DNA of 64,000 nt from Vreelandella olivaria (GCA_004295565.1 AP019416.1:4898001-4962000); one strand, 5' to 3'. Positions 30,439 to 41,020 are shown, counted from the first letter of the stretch. Numbers and translations: made by a program. The notes: a model not told the origin generated them from the sequence alone.

Positions 30439-31424
30439 CTAAGCGCCTGAATAAACAGCCCTCCACGGCCAGGCTCCGCCTGGGTGGCGATACCATTGAG
30501 GTCATCGCCATGACGGCTCTGCTCATCGGCAGCATTGGCCTCTTCTCGCTACTGGCACCGGGCTTTCTGACCGCCACTAATTTTGGCTCGATGTCGATGC
30601 AGCTGCCGGAGCTGGGGCTGCTCTCACTGGCAATGCTGCTGCCCATTATTTCCGGTGGCCTGAACCTCTCGGTTACCTTTACCGCCAATATCGCAGGGCT
30701 GATGACCGCCTGGCTGGTACAGGGGCTACTGGCAGGCATGGGCCTGCTAAGCGTTCCCATAGCGATTATCGCCGGGCTTGCCGTTGGCGCTGCCGCAGGC
30801 TTTTGATTGGCGTTATCGTTGCCTATGTGGGCGCCCACCCCATTTTGGTTTCCCTTGGGGCAATGATTTTTCTTCAGGGGGTAGGTGAGTTTTTAACCCG
30901 CGGTGGCGGTATTTCAGGCATGCCGGAGGTATTTCAAACCATCGGCAGCGGCAGTTTTCTGGGCATACCCATCCCCATGCTGATCTTTCTCGCCGCTGCC
31001 GCAGGGTTGATCTACATCATGCATTTCACCCGCACTGGCTTTTCGATTTATATGCTGGGCTCCAACCCCGCGCGACGGAGTACTCGGGCATTAACGTCAA
31101 GCGCGTGCTGATTACCGTCTACACAATTTCCGGCATTTTGGCAGGGTTGGCGGGCATGGTAATGCTCGCCCGCTTTAACTCAGTGCGTGTAGGCCACGGC
31201 GAGAGCTACCTACTGATTACGGTATTGGCCTGTTTTCTGGCCGGGGCGAACCCCTTTGGCGGCTTTGGCCGCGTACTGCCGCTAGTGCTGGGCTTGATGA
31301 GCCTGCAGGTAATCGCCTCGGGTATGAACCTGATGGGCGCCAGCCAGCATCTGGCCACCGCGGTATGGGGGCTTTTCTAATTATTGTAATGGCACTGCGC
31401 ATGCCATTTATTAAACAGTCGTGA
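30435..31424 (+). CDS. Sugar ABC transporter permease 2 (LsrD type), frameshifted
   Basis: Second permease, ~330 aa. It starts MTKRLNKQPSTARLRLGGDT, overlapping the first permease by four bases (ATGA). It contains MLLPIISGGLNLSVTF, VAYVGAHPILVSLGAM and ACFLAGANPFGGFGRVLPL. Three breaks (30805 TTTT for TTTTT, near 31072, and 31372 GGGGG for GGGGGG) split it. The last restores a C-terminus ending MPFIKQS with stop 31422-31424. It pairs with permease 1. Confidence 0.84.
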
Positions 31425-31437
31425 GTAAGGTTTTCCC

Positions 31438-32993
31438 ATGAGTCATCAAGCACATGTTCTAGGCATCGATATCGGCACTGGCAGCGCCCGAGCAGGCATT
31501 TTCACGCCAGATGGCGTGATGCTTGCCGAAGCGAAAACACCGATTGCAATGCATCGCCCTGCCGAGCATCACGTGGAGCAGAGCTCAACGGATATCTGGC
31601 ACGCGGTATGCAGCGCAACGCAGCGCGCCCGCGAGGCTGCCGGTGTGGCGTCCGATTCCATCACCAGTATGTCGGTGAGCGCCACCTGCTCGTTGGTGCT
31701 CCTGGATAAGCAGGATAAGCCGCTAGCGCTCTCACCGGGCGATGAGACGTGGAATATCATTGTGTGGATGGATCATCGGGCAACTGCAGAAGCCGCTGAG
31801 TGTACGGCTACCCAGGCAGCACCGCTGCGCAACCTGGGGGCGTCATGTCTCCCGAGATGCAGATGCCTAAGCTCATGTGGCTAAAGCGCCACCGCCCAGA
31901 GCTTTACGCCCAGATTGGCTACGCGGGTGATCTAGGCGATTGGCTGGGCTTTAAGTGCACGGGTTCAACCGAGCGCTCCGTGTGCATGCTCGCCTGCAAG
32001 TGGACGTTTGACCCACGCCCTGGTCATGGCTGGGATCATGACTTTCTAACGCAGATCGATATGCAGGATGTACTCGAGTGCGCCCGCCTGCCCGAACAAG
32101 CCCTTCCGGTGGGCGTAGCCCTTGGGCAGTTGACCGAAGAAGCCGCTGACGACTTGGGACTGACGACTCGGTGTACCTTCGCAGTGGGCATGATTGATGC
32201 CTATGCCGGTGCGCTGGGCACGCTAGGCAGAAGTCTCACTGACACTCCCGAGCGCCGCCTTGCCGTGATTGGCGGCACTTCTACTTGCCATATCGGCGCC
32301 CAGCCCGTGCGGCGAGAAGTGCCCGGCGTGTGGGGCCCCTATCCGGGGGCGCTATGCGACGGTTTTGTCGCCAACGAAGGTGGGCAAAGCATTACCGGTG
32401 CCCTTCTAGATCACCTGGCGGCCCTATTTTCAGCCAGCAGTGAATTCGGCGACGATCTTCACGGCGCGCTGTCAGACCTTCTACTCGAGCGCTTGGCATC
32501 CGGCGACCCCGCCCCTGACACCCATATTTGTCCTGACTTCATTGGCAACCGCTCGCCCTTGGCCGATCCAGAAATTCGTGGCGCCATCACGGGATTGACT
32601 CTCGATACGCCTCGCGAGAGCTTCATCAAGGTCTATTGGGCGGCAGCCACCTCGCTGGTTTACGGCACCCGCGCCATCATAGAGCGTATGAATGCCCATG
32701 GTTATGCCATCGATACTCTGCACCTCAGCGGAGGACATGGACGCTCAGCACTGCTGCGCAAGCTCTATGCCGACGGTACCGGTTGCCGGGTTGTGCTGGC
32801 AGATGCGCCGGAACCCGTACTACTTGGGGTAGCCGTGGCGGCCCTGGCTGCCCAGGCCAATGGTGAGGTGCTCAGCGTTGCCAATGGCCTCACCCCAGGC
32901 GAACAAACATTAGAGCCCGACCTGGCAATGCAGGCACTGCACACTGCGCGTTACGCCGCTTTCAAGAAACTTTATGAAGGGCGTCTCGACTGA
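31438..32993 (+). CDS. FGGY-family pentulose kinase, frameshifted
   Basis: Cytoplasmic carbohydrate kinase, ~517 aa, with one break near 31843 (GGGG for GGGGG) that restores LRNLGGVMSPEMQMPKL. N-terminal HVLGIDIGTGSARAGIF is the phosphate-binding motif. VWMDHRA and the C-terminal FIGNRSPLADPEIRGAITGL are typical of the D-ribulokinase/pentulose kinase branch. It lies 13 bp after permease 2 and so probably phosphorylates the imported sugar or its ketose product. The exact sugar (ribulose, ribitol or another pentitol-derived ketose) is not decided by sequence. No isomerase or dehydrogenase is encoded beside it. Confidence 0.82.
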
Positions 32994-33105
32994 CCTAACC
33001 AACCTACTTTATGACGCTAGCTGGACGTTAAGCCAATCAGCGCACCCTCAGACGTGTACAATGGAGGGCTTTTCCCAGTTGTGCGTTTATTGAGAGGTAC
33101 TATTT

Positions 33106-33855
33106 GTGAGCAGTGCTAAGCGTCCTGATGTTGTGCGCCCCAGCGGCCGCGAGGCCGACCAGCTCCGCGACATTCGCCTGACCCGCGACTACACCCGCCA
33201 TGCGGAAGGTTCTGTGCTGGTGGAGTTTGGTGATACCAAGGTGCTGTGTAACGCCAGCGTGGAAGCCACTGTACCGCGCTGGCTACGCGGCAAGAACCAG
33301 GGCTGGGTCACCGCTGAGTACGGGATGCTGCCCCGCGCCACGCATTCGCGCAGCAACCGTGAAGCGACCCAGGGTAAGCAGGGCGGCCGCACGTTGGAAA
33401 TTCAGCGCTTGATTGGCCGCAGCCTGCGCGCAGCGGTCAATTTGAAAAAGCTGGGTGAGTTCACCATCACCGTGGATTGCGATGTGATCCAGGCCGACGG
33501 CGGCACCCGCACCGCGGCGATTACCGGTGGCTGCGTGGCGCTGATGGATGCCGTTCGCTATCTGCAGCGTGAAAAGAAGATCAAAAGCGACCCTTTCAAG
33601 CAGTTGGTGAGCGCCATTTCCGTAGGCATTTATAAAGGCGTACCGGTGCTGGATCTGGACTACCCGGAAGACAGCAAAGCCGATACCGATTTGAACGTGG
33701 TAATGACCGAAAGCGGCGAGCTGATCGAAGTACAGGGTACCGCCGAGGCAGGCGCCTTTACCCGTGCCGAATTGAACGCGATGCTTGATCTGGCCGAAAA
33801 AGCCGGTGATGAGCTGCGCGAGAAGCAGCGCGAAGCGCTGGGAATTCGCGGGTAG
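33106..33855 (+). CDS. rph: Ribonuclease PH
   Basis: Phosphorolytic 3-prime exoribonuclease that matures tRNA ends; 249 aa and intact. Motifs: [55 protein letters not shown] and [19 protein letters not shown], with C-terminal [19 protein letters not shown]. It starts with GTG at 33106 with GAGAGG just upstream. A TGTACAAT extended -10-like box at 33055-33062 may drive it. A strong hairpin follows. Confidence 0.96.
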   Translation: MSSAKRPDVVRPSGREADQLRDIRLTRDYTRHAEGSVLVEFGDTKVLCNASVEATVPRWLRGKNQGWVTAEYGMLPRATHSRSNREATQGKQGGRTLEIQRLIGRSLRAAVNLKKLGEFTITVDCDVIQADGGTRTAAITGGCVALMDAVRYLQREKKIKSDPFKQLVSAISVGIYKGVPVLDLDYPEDSKADTDLNVVMTESGELIEVQGTAEAGAFTRAELNAMLDLAEKAGDELREKQREALGIRG

Positions 33856-33868
33856 ATAAAGCTTGACC

Positions 33869-33904
33869 CCCTATTGCTGGCGAACTCTTCCGCCAGCAAT
33901 AGGG
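33869..33904. terminator. 14-bp-stem hairpin between rph and ridA
   Basis: CCCTATTGCTGGCG (33869-33882), an 8-base loop and CGCCAGCAATAGGG (33891-33904). It lies between convergent genes and is symmetrical, so it could serve both; there is no long T-run on either side. Confidence 0.6.
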
Positions 33905-33908
33905 CGGT

Positions 33909-34255
33909 GTGATACTTAACCGCGGTCACTACTAACTCTAAGAGTACGTTCTCTCCAAGGTCAGCAACACCTAACGTAGCTCGGGCTGGAAGATGGTCAG
34001 CATCGAACCACTGAGTCCATACCTCGTTCATCCCTTTCTTAAGGTTTAAATCAGAGACATAAGCAGTTGCGGTAACAATTCGCTTATTGTCTGTACCTGC
34101 CTCTGTTAAATACTGCTCTAACTTATCAAGCACTTGTTTGGTTTGACCTGCCATATCAAGAGTAAGGTCATCAGCAATAATGCCGCCGAAAAAATGAAGC
34201 CATTTGCTTCTACAGCGCGGTGCATAATAGGTGTTTGGATATGACGTTTAATCAT
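33909..34255 (-). CDS. RidA family enamine/imine deaminase, frameshifted
   Basis: RidA proteins hydrolyse reactive imines released by amino-acid and amine-oxidising enzymes. The start ATG at 34255 has GGAGA five bases upstream (MIKRHIQTPIMHRAVEANGF). A lost T near 34190 restores FIFFGGIIADDLTLDMAGQT, then DKRIVTATAYVSDLNLKKGM and FDADHLPARATLGVADLGEN, the family core. After VVTAVKYH the frame stays open through the terminator hairpin to 33660, against the end of rph. A stop has probably been lost, and I place the end at normal family length. It is the last gene of the amine-use string, fitting detoxification of oxidase products. Confidence 0.78.
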
Positions 34256-34297
34256 AATACTCTCCAGATTGCCTTAATCGGCGTACGTTGACTCGCC

Positions 34298-35415
34298 CTA
34301 TGCCGGACAAGGTGTTTGAAATCTTTGAATAGAAAAAGGAGTGATCGGAAGCTTAGGCTCTCTTTCCATAGCAAGGTCGGCGACTATTTCACCGGTGATG
34401 GGGCCTAGCTGATAACCGTGAGCTGAGAATCCAAAAGCGTGAATAACATTGTCATGTTGACTGCTGAGACCGATTACTGGGATTTGATCCTGCATGACCG
34501 CTTCAACACCTGCCCAAGTCCGCATAATGCGTGCGTCCTGCATGAACGGAAACAGACTGACGACGGTATCGGCATTCTCCGCCAACCCATCCAAGCGGGT
34601 TTCAGCCACGTGGCGAACGGTATCAACGACACCGCGCACCCCTCCTCCAATCAAAACAGTGCCGTTCTCAAATTGCTTGAACGATAATGGCCGCGATGTG
34701 GCACCCACTACTGTCCCTAGAAATGGGGCCAGACGCTCAGTAATCATCAGCATTGGAGCCTCAGCAGTAAGAGGAACCGGCTCTCCTAGCCATTTGCAAA
34801 GCTCTCCTGCCCAGGCGCCAGCACAATTGATAAGCAAATCGGCATCAAAATGCTCTTCGCCTCCACTCAGGCGCCAGCCATTTCCTTAGGCTCTATACCA
34901 GTTATCTCGATCCCTTCGCGGAAGCAGGCGCCCTGGCGTTCAGCTTCGCGACGCCAGGCAGTAACAGTACGATAAGGATTGGCAAAGCCATCGCCATCAC
35001 ACGCAAGCCCACCTGGACAATGGCCAGCCAACGCAGGTAGCCGCTTGCGTAGCTCATCACGGTTGATAAGCTTTTCATGGTGGAACCCCAGGTTTTGCAC
35101 TTGGCGCTCACGTTCGTTGAGGATGGCCATATCATTATCATTTTCAGCCACTTTAATTTGCCCAACAGGACGAAACCCACAATCGTCGCCGACGATACTC
35201 GTCATATCCTGCCAGCGTTCCCAAGCAGCTATCGCTAACGGTATCTCTGCCGGGTGCCTGCCGAGCCGACGTACACCACCGGCATTAACGCCCGAGGCGT
35301 GGCGACCGGCATAGGCCTTATCAATGACAGTGACCTCATAACCTTGATTGCTTAATCGCAGCGCAGCACTGCAACCATGAAATCCCGCGCCCACAACCAC
35401 TACACGACGAGCCAT
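34298..35415 (-). CDS. FAD-dependent amino-acid/amine oxidoreductase (DadA-like), frameshifted
   Basis: Flavoprotein of the DAO superfamily, ~372 aa. The N-terminal Rossmann motif is VVVVGAGFHGCSAALRL, then RHASGVNAGGVRRLGRH; later LLINCAGAWAGELCKWLGEP and the C-terminal GFSAHGYQLGPITGEIVADL. One break lies near 34870. It is probably the beta-type catalytic subunit of a multi-subunit opine, D-hydroxyproline or sarcosine-type dehydrogenase together with the two following upstream genes. Its ATG overlaps the preceding stop (ATGA). Confidence 0.8.
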
Positions 35416-36803
35416 CAGCCTTCCTCCGCTGCCTTTGCAAGCTGTCCGAGGGTGATCGGTTTGAAAGGTGGTCGCAGCCTGTAATAGCCGGTCTCTTCAA
35501 CACTCTGCTGATTGGCGTCTGCCATCAGTTCGCTCACGGTAATACCGCACATACGGCCTTGACACGGCCCCATGCCACAACGAGTGAATGACTTAGTTTG
35601 GTTGGGCCCCCGGCAGCCCATTTCGGCCATACGCCGGATTTCTCCGCCGGTTACCTCTTCGCATCGGCAGGCTAGCGTATCGTCATCGGGTAAGCGCCAT
35701 TGTTTTGCAGGTCTATACAACACATCGAGAAAAGGCCTAATAGCGGTGTCACGCGCGAGTGCTTTACGAATTGGTTGGGCGCGTTCAGTACTGTTTGCCA
35801 AGGTTAATTTACCTAGCGCCAGGGCAGCCCCTATCCCCGCTAATTGACCTTGCATGGCTGCGGCCTTGGCTCCTACGATACCGCCCCCATCACCCGCTAC
35901 GGCAATACCTGGAATATCGGTGTTCAGCCACTCATCCAGACGTGGTCTCCAAGCTAATTGCTGCTCATCCCACTCATGGTGGCAATCCACCGCCCGAGTG
36001 ATTTGGGTATTGGGGATAACGCCTTGATGAAGTAGCAAGGTAGGCGTTTCAAGTGTCTGCCATTTATCAACGCCCTGTTGCTTCCATAAAACGCGCTCCA
36101 ACTGAGCACTGCCTTCGGCGCGCAGAGCGCTTACGCCTCTAATGTGGCGAACACCTGCACGGCGTAGTTCACGTAATAGTCCCACCCCCTTTAATAGGGT
36201 GCTGGTATTACGTAACGCACCGGGAACGTGCTTGAGCGCGGCGCGATAGCGATCATGTGGTGTCGTATCAAGGATGGCAGCTACCTCAGCGCCTGCGCGA
36301 AGATATTGAGTGGCCAGCAGCAATAATAAGGGGCCACAACCAGCCAGTACGACTGGCGCCTGGGGCACGGCACCGGCACTCTTGAGTAATATTTGACCAC
36401 TACCTGCCGTCATGACCCCAGGTAATGTCCAACCAGGGATTGGCATAGGCCGCTCCATGGCTCCTGTGGCAAGGATGATATGCCGCGCACAGATCATTTC
36501 TGCCTTGTCATCATGCAATAGCCCGATTTCACGCTGCCGGGTCAATTGCCACACGGTAGTTGCAGGACGATAGTCAATTTGAGGGTCTTTAAGCCCCTTG
36601 ATTAGAGACTCGCCAGACCAGTAATCCTCGCCAAGAATCTGCCGATCACGCACGGGGGTACGTTCCAATGCACGATAAATTTGACCACCCGCCGCAGGCT
36701 GCTCATCTATTACCACCGGCGTAATGCCATATTCGAGGGCAGTAGTTGCTGCGGCCATACCTGCGGGGCCTGTACCGAGAATGACGAGGTCATGCGTAAT
36801 CAT
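35415..36803 (-). CDS. NAD(P)/FAD oxidoreductase with 2Fe-2S binding C-terminus (HcnB/OoxA type)
   Basis: 462 aa, intact. The N-terminal FAD motif is DLVILGTGPAGMAAATTAL, then GGQIYRALERTP, ILATGAMERPMPIPGW and a second dinucleotide motif, VVLAGCGPLLLLLATQYL. The C-terminal BFD-like cysteine cluster reads ACRCEEVTGGEIRRM and CGMGPCQGRMCG. This architecture is shared by opine dehydrogenase subunit A, hydrogen cyanide synthase HcnB and D-hydroxyproline dehydrogenase alpha subunits; context favours amino-acid or opine oxidation. Coupled by four-base overlaps on both sides. Confidence 0.86.
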   Translation of the reverse strand: MITHDLVILGTGPAGMAAATTALEYGITPVVIDEQPAAGGQIYRALERTPVRDRQILGEDYWSGESLIKGLKDPQIDYRPATTVWQLTRQREIGLLHDDKAEMICARHIILATGAMERPMPIPGWTLPGVMTAGSGQILLKSAGAVPQAPVVLAGCGPLLLLLATQYLRAGAEVAAILDTTPHDRYRAALKHVPGALRNTSTLLKGVGLLRELRRAGVRHIRGVSALRAEGSAQLERVLWKQQGVDKWQTLETPTLLLHQGVIPNTQITRAVDCHHEWDEQQLAWRPRLDEWLNTDIPGIAVAGDGGGIVGAKAAAMQGQLAGIGAALALGKLTLANSTERAQPIRKALARDTAIRPFLDVLYRPAKQWRLPDDDTLACRCEEVTGGEIRRMAEMGCRGPNQTKSFTRCGMGPCQGRMCGITVSELMADANQQSVEETGYYRLRPPFKPITLGQLAKAAEEG

Positions 36804-37105
36804 GAAGTTAATCTCCTGGCACCCTGCTGTGTATGGACATGCATACCATCGCGAACCTCCACTTGGCAGGCCTGAACATTGGGATTGCCATCAACTTCCA
36901 CCAAACATTCAAAGCACACACCCATCATGCAGTAAGGAGCACGAGGGGCATTACTGACCGGCGTACTCCGGCAAATACTAATACCCGAAGTGAGTAATGC
37001 CGCAGCGACAGTATCGCCAGGGCGAGCCGCCACGGTCTGCTCATCAAAGCGGAAAGTTACTACCGCTTCGTTAGTAACTTCAGGCGGGGATAGACGTTTG
37101 AACAT
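36800..37105 (-). CDS. (2Fe-2S)-binding small subunit (HcnA/gamma-subunit type)
   Basis: 101-aa electron-transfer subunit. Residues ~20-40 have the GDTVAAALLTSGI fold element, and PYCMMGVCFECLVEVDG supplies the cysteine cluster. It partners the HcnB-like protein, with which it overlaps by four bases. The ATG at 37105 is preferred, with GGAGA upstream; the frame is open further. Its 5-prime end overlaps the preceding oxidase gene by 26 bp. Intact. Confidence 0.86.
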   Translation of the reverse strand: MFKRLSPPEVTNEAVVTFRFDEQTVAARPGDTVAAALLTSGISICRSTPVSNAPRAPYCMMGVCFECLVEVDGNPNVQACQVEVRDGMHVHTQQGARRLTS

Positions 37106-38197
37106 GGAATCTCTCCGCAGTAAAAGGGGTAATTTCAGAAGGTGCTTCAGCGCCTGCGAACCAGGGCGCCAGACATTTCGCATGGGCGGCGGCCAGCGTC
37201 ACGCCGCTATGGCAACAGGCGACAAAGGCCCCAGGGTGGCTTTCGGATGCTTGATAAAGTGGGTAGCCATCGGGTGTCATGACCCGTAACGCTCCCCAGC
37301 TGCGAACCACTCGGGTATTGGCAAGCGCCGGCAATGCGCGTACGGCGCGCTGGGCGATTTGAGCCAGCACCGGCGTTTCGGTGCCGTCATCGAAGCCAAC
37401 GTCTTCATGGGAGTCGCCCATCAGTATCGAGCCTTCGCCGGTCTGGCGCAGATACGTGGTGGGTAGGTCAAGCAACGGCCGCATGCGTTCGGTGACCAGG
37501 ATTTCGCCTCGATTGGGCACAAGCGGTGCATCGAGTCCGACCTGCGGGGCCAGCTCTCGATTGCCGAGCCCGGCTGCCAGGATGACCCGTCCAGCGGTGA
37601 GGGTCTGGTGATCACGCTCGATCACGAAGCTATCGCTGTTGCGCCGAATACGATTGACTTTACTGCCAGGCACGAATTTTCCGCCGTAGTGGCGAATCCC
37701 ATCGTGCAGGGCCCGCAGCAGATAAAGAGGATTAGCGTGGCCATCCCAGCGTGACCATGAAGCACCGGTAACGCTTTCGCCGATCTCGGGGATCAAGTCG
37801 CGTAGCTGGTCGTGATCCAGCATGTCGAACGTGAACTGACGGCCGGTCGCCTGGGCTAGCGCATCGAGTTCCACCTCGCGATTCGACAGCTCCGCTTGGC
37901 TATAGCAGAGATGGACGCCGCCGAGGTTGTGATGCTGGGTGGCGACTCCCGTCAGCTCGAAGAGCTCCTGGGAAAGTGCCGCCCACAGGGAAGCCGAACG
38001 CATGCTCCAGCGCGAATAGAGAGGGATCTCCTGCCCCTTGCCTTGCACCCATACCAACCCAAAATTGCCGCGCGAGGCACGATAGGCCACATCTCCTTCA
38101 TCCAGGACGCTGACCTGATGGCCTTGACTGGCCAGCCCATAGGCAATAGCACTGCCTACTAACCCCCGCCGATCACGGCGAAATCACACTGCTGCAT
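37080..38197 (-). CDS. FAD-dependent oxidoreductase (DadA-like, paralogue A), frameshifted
   Basis: DAO-superfamily flavoprotein, ~373 aa. The start ATG at 38197 has AAGGAG upstream; CDFAVIGGGLVGSAIAYGL is restored by adding one T near 38163. Then ASRGNFGLVWVQGKGQEIPL, RVILAAGLGNRELAPQVGL and WGALRVMTPDGYPLYQAS. It is closely similar throughout to the FAD protein at 44217-45326. It lies 10 bp after the ABC permease gene, so it probably oxidises the imported compound. Confidence 0.84.
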
Positions 38198-38207
38198 AGC
38201 TGGCTCC

Positions 38208-39002
38208 TTAACCCTTGCCGATGAGAACTTTGTCGATTCCGTAGAGCCGGTCGAGCAGCACCATGAACAGCACCGTCAGCACGATCAGCACGGTAGAGAC
38301 CGAGGCGATCAGCGGATCGACGGTGTGAGCGATATGGTTGTACATCTGTACAGGTAGCGTGGTCGTGCTGGGCGAGGCCACGAAAATGGTCATGGACAAT
38401 TCATCGAAGCTGGTGGTGAACGCCAATATCCAGCCCCCTGCGACGCCAGGAAGAATCATCGGCATGGTGATACGTCGAAACGTCGTCCATTGGGAAGCCC
38501 CCAGCGACAAGGCGGCCTTTTCAGCGCTACGATCCATGCCGAATACCGATGCCATCACCAAGCGCATGGTGTAGGGCATGACGATAATCACATGGGCCGC
38601 AATCAATGCCCAGAAGCTACCGTAAATGCCTATCTGGGAGAAAAAGCTCAAAAACGCCACCCCGAGAACGACATGGGGGATCATTAGCGGCGACAGGAAT
38701 AAACCGACCAACGCGTCACGGCCACGGAACCGGTAACGAACAATGGCCAACGCCGCGGGCACCGCCAGCAAGGCCGAGAAACTGGCGGCAGCAATGCCGA
38801 GATATAGGCTATTCCAGAAAGCGCGGATGAAGTCGTGGTGCTCGAAGATTGCCGTGAACCAGCGCAGCGAGAACCCGTCCGTGGGGTAGGAGAGATAGCC
38901 ATGCGGCGTGAAGGCCACTAGCATTACCACCACCAGTGGGGCCAGCAGGAAAATGACGAATAGCGTGTGAAACGCCAGGGCGAGTTTACTATTACGTAGC
39001 AT
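38208..39002 (-). CDS. ABC permease, PotC-like
   Basis: Inner-membrane component, 264 aa with six hydrophobic segments, of the spermidine/putrescine permease family. The EAA-type cytoplasmic loop EKAALSLGASQWTTFRRITM is near residue 170. The start ATG at 39002 has AGGAG five bases upstream (MLRNSKLALAFH), although the frame is open further. It pairs with the PotB-like permease directly upstream. Intact. Confidence 0.88.
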   Translation of the reverse strand: MLRNSKLALAFHTLFVIFLLAPLVVVMLVAFTPHGYLSYPTDGFSLRWFTAIFEHHDFIRAFWNSLYLGIAAASFSALLAVPAALAIVRYRFRGRDALVGLFLSPLMIPHVVLGVAFLSFFSQIGIYGSFWALIAAHVIIVMPYTMRLVMASVFGMDRSAEKAALSLGASQWTTFRRITMPMILPGVAGGWILAFTTSFDELSMTIFVASPSTTTLPVQMYNHIAHTVDPLIASVSTVLIVLTVLFMVLLDRLYGIDKVLIGKG

Positions 39003-39013
39003 CGTGATGACTC

Positions 39014-39916
39014 CTAGCCCAGGGTACGGCGGAAACGCCGCTCCATCATGCGGTTGTAGCTCATCACCACGACGACATTGGCCACCAACAGCACGATGGC
39101 GATCGCCGCCCCGAGCGGCCAATTCATGGTGCTGAGATATTCGTCGTAAGCAGCGGTGGCCGCCACCTTGAGACGCCGCCCACCGATAATGGCCGGCGTA
39201 GCGAAGGCGCTGGCGGACAAGGCAAAGACGATCAAGCTGCCGGAGAGGATGCCGGGCAATACCTGGGGTATGACCACTCGACGAAAGACGGTGGCATGGC
39301 TGGCGCCCAACGAAAGGCCTGCATGTTCGACGGCAGGATCGAGCTTCTGCAGGGCGGCCCATACCGAAATCACCATCAGCGGTACCAGCACATGAACCAG
39401 CGCGAGAATCACTCCCGTGTGGGTATACATCAAGTTACCGGCACTGGACTCGGCAATACCGCTTCCTTCCAGAAACTTGCCAAGCAAGCCGTTGCCACCG
39501 ATCAACAGAACCCAGCCAAGCGTTCGCACGACCACTGAAATCAATAGCGGCGCCAGGGTGATGACCAGAAATAGAGAGCGCCATGGACTGCGCATGCGCG
39601 AAAGGATGTAGGCCTCCGGCACGCCGATCAGGATACACAGCACCACTACCGCTATGCTGATGCCGTAGGTGCGCAGAAATATCTCGTGAAAATAACTGTC
39701 TTGCAGAACCTCGATATAGTTTTCGAGGCCGAATGACGAGACGATGCCGACCGAATAATCAAAGCTGTTGAAACTGAGTATCAGCGTCATGATCAGCGGC
39801 ATGCCCAGCAGGGCGAGAAAGAAAACGGCACCTGGGGCGCTCAATAACCACGGCACCGGATTAAGCGAACGCGCCCGGTGTGACGAAGAGGGAAGATGGG
39901 AAACAAGCTCAGCCAT
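39014..39916 (-). CDS. ABC permease, PotB-like
   Basis: 300-aa permease with six membrane segments after a hydrophilic N-terminus. The EAA loop reads EHAGLSLGASHATVFRRVVI. I chose the ATG at 39916 (MAELVSHLPSSSHRA) with GGGGAG upstream; it overlaps the ATPase stop by eight bases. Together with the PotA-like ATPase and the binding protein it forms a polyamine/opine-type importer. Intact. Confidence 0.88.
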   Translation of the reverse strand: MAELVSHLPSSSHRARSLNPVPWLLSAPGAVFFLALLGMPLIMTLILSFNSFDYSVGIVSSFGLENYIEVLQDSYFHEIFLRTYGISIAVVVLCILIGVPEAYILSRMRSPWRSLFLVITLAPLLISVVVRTLGWVLLIGGNGLLGKFLEGSGIAESSAGNLMYTHTGVILALVHVLVPLMVISVWAALQKLDPAVEHAGLSLGASHATVFRRVVIPQVLPGILSGSLIVFALSASAFATPAIIGGRRLKVAATAAYDEYLSTMNWPLGAAIAIVLLVANVVVVMSYNRMMERRFRRTLG

Positions 39917-40973
39917 TTGCTTGCTCCCCCAGGACACGTACCGCCCCGTCTTGCCAGCAAATACCGACATCATCGCCTACCGCCGCCCCTTGGGCACCCA
40001 GGTTCGGCTGAGTGATCAACAGCTCGCCGGCACTACTATCGACTTGGTACAGCCAGTGGTTGCCCAGGAACAGTCGTGTCCGCACACGCCCCTGTAACTG
40101 GCCGGCCGTGTGCTGAGTCAACTCCAGCTTTTCCGGGCGAATCGACAGTTGAACCTTATTCCCCTTGATCTCATCGGGCACGGCGATCTCGAGCCGGCAG
40201 TCGCCGAGCGTGACGTGGGCCTGGCTGCCTTCACGCTGGTCTATGTGGCAGTCAAACAGGTTGGTCTTGCCGACAAACGAAGAAACGAAGTTGTCTCTCG
40301 GGTTCTCGTAGGCTGCAAAGGGTTCGTCCACCTGTACCACCTTACCCTGATTCATCACTACGACACGATCACTGAGCGAAAGCGCCTCCGATTGATCATG
40401 GGTTACCATCAGGGTCGTGGTGCCGACCTGCTGCTGGATATTGCGCAGCTCGATCTGCATGTTTTCTCTCAATTGCGCATCGAGGTTGGAAAGCGGCTCA
40501 TCAAGCAGCAGCAACGGTGGCCGAATGACCAGCGCTCGGGCCAGGGCCACCCTCTGGCGTTGGCCACCCGACAGCTCGCGGGGATAGCGATCTTCGAGGT
40601 GATCGAGACGCACCAGCTCCAGTGCCTCACTAACCTGCTGGCGGCTTTCGCCGGCAGGGATCTTGCGCATTTCCAGGCCGAAACGAACGTTTTCCGCCAC
40701 GGTCATGTGGGGAAACAGGGCATAGCTCTGGAACACGATACCGATGCCCCGTTGATTGGGCTTGCAGGACGTAATGTCATCACCCTTCATCAGGATACGT
40801 CCGCGAGTGGGCTCAACGAAGCCGGCAATCATTTGCAGGGTGGTCGTCTTGCCGCAACCCGACGGACCGAGTAGCGAGACGAACTCGCCCTGGTCGATAT
40901 CGAGAGTGATGTCTTGCACGGCAGTATTGCTGCCGAAGCGCTTGGTCAACGACTCTAAACGAAGGAAACTCAT
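39909..40973 (-). CDS. ABC transporter ATPase, PotA-like
   Basis: 354 aa, intact. Walker A LLGPSGCGKTTTLQM (residues ~38-52), Q-loop GIVFQSYALFPHMTVAENV, signature ELSGGQRQRVALARAL, Walker B LLLDEPLSNLDAQLR and H-loop VTHDQSEALSLSD. A C-terminal TOBE-type domain (VQLSIRPEKLEL) is present, as in PotA. The ATG at 40973 has AGGAG seven bases upstream. It energises the two permeases encoded next. Confidence 0.9.
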   Translation of the reverse strand: MSFLRLESLTKRFGSNTAVQDITLDIDQGEFVSLLGPSGCGKTTTLQMIAGFVEPTRGRILMKGDDITSCKPNQRGIGIVFQSYALFPHMTVAENVRFGLEMRKIPAGESRQQVSEALELVRLDHLEDRYPRELSGGQRQRVALARALVIRPPLLLLDEPLSNLDAQLRENMQIELRNIQQQVGTTTLMVTHDQSEALSLSDRVVVMNQGKVVQVDEPFAAYENPRDNFVSSFVGKTNLFDCHIDQREGSQAHVTLGDCRLEIAVPDEIKGNKVQLSIRPEKLELTQHTAGQLQGRVRTRLFLGNHWLYQVDSSAGELLITQPNLGAQGAAVGDDVGICWQDGAVRVLGEQANG

Positions 40974-40986
40974 GGCAGGACTCCTC

Positions 40987-41020
40987 CACACCCTTGCCCA
41001 TCGAACGAGGCAAGGGTGTG
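40987..41020 (-). terminator. Intra-operon hairpin after the PotD-like gene
   Basis: CACACCCTTGCC (40987-40998) and GGCAAGGGTGTG (41009-41020), perfect 12-bp arms with a 10-base loop, between the binding-protein gene and its ATPase. There is no T-run, so it is probably a stabiliser or attenuator, parallel to the hairpin at 27914-27940. Confidence 0.55.

Noticed and set aside
40110-40874. 254-aa plus-strand frame opposite the PotA-like ATPase
   Set aside because: Antisense shadow; the minus strand encodes a complete ATPase with all motifs.
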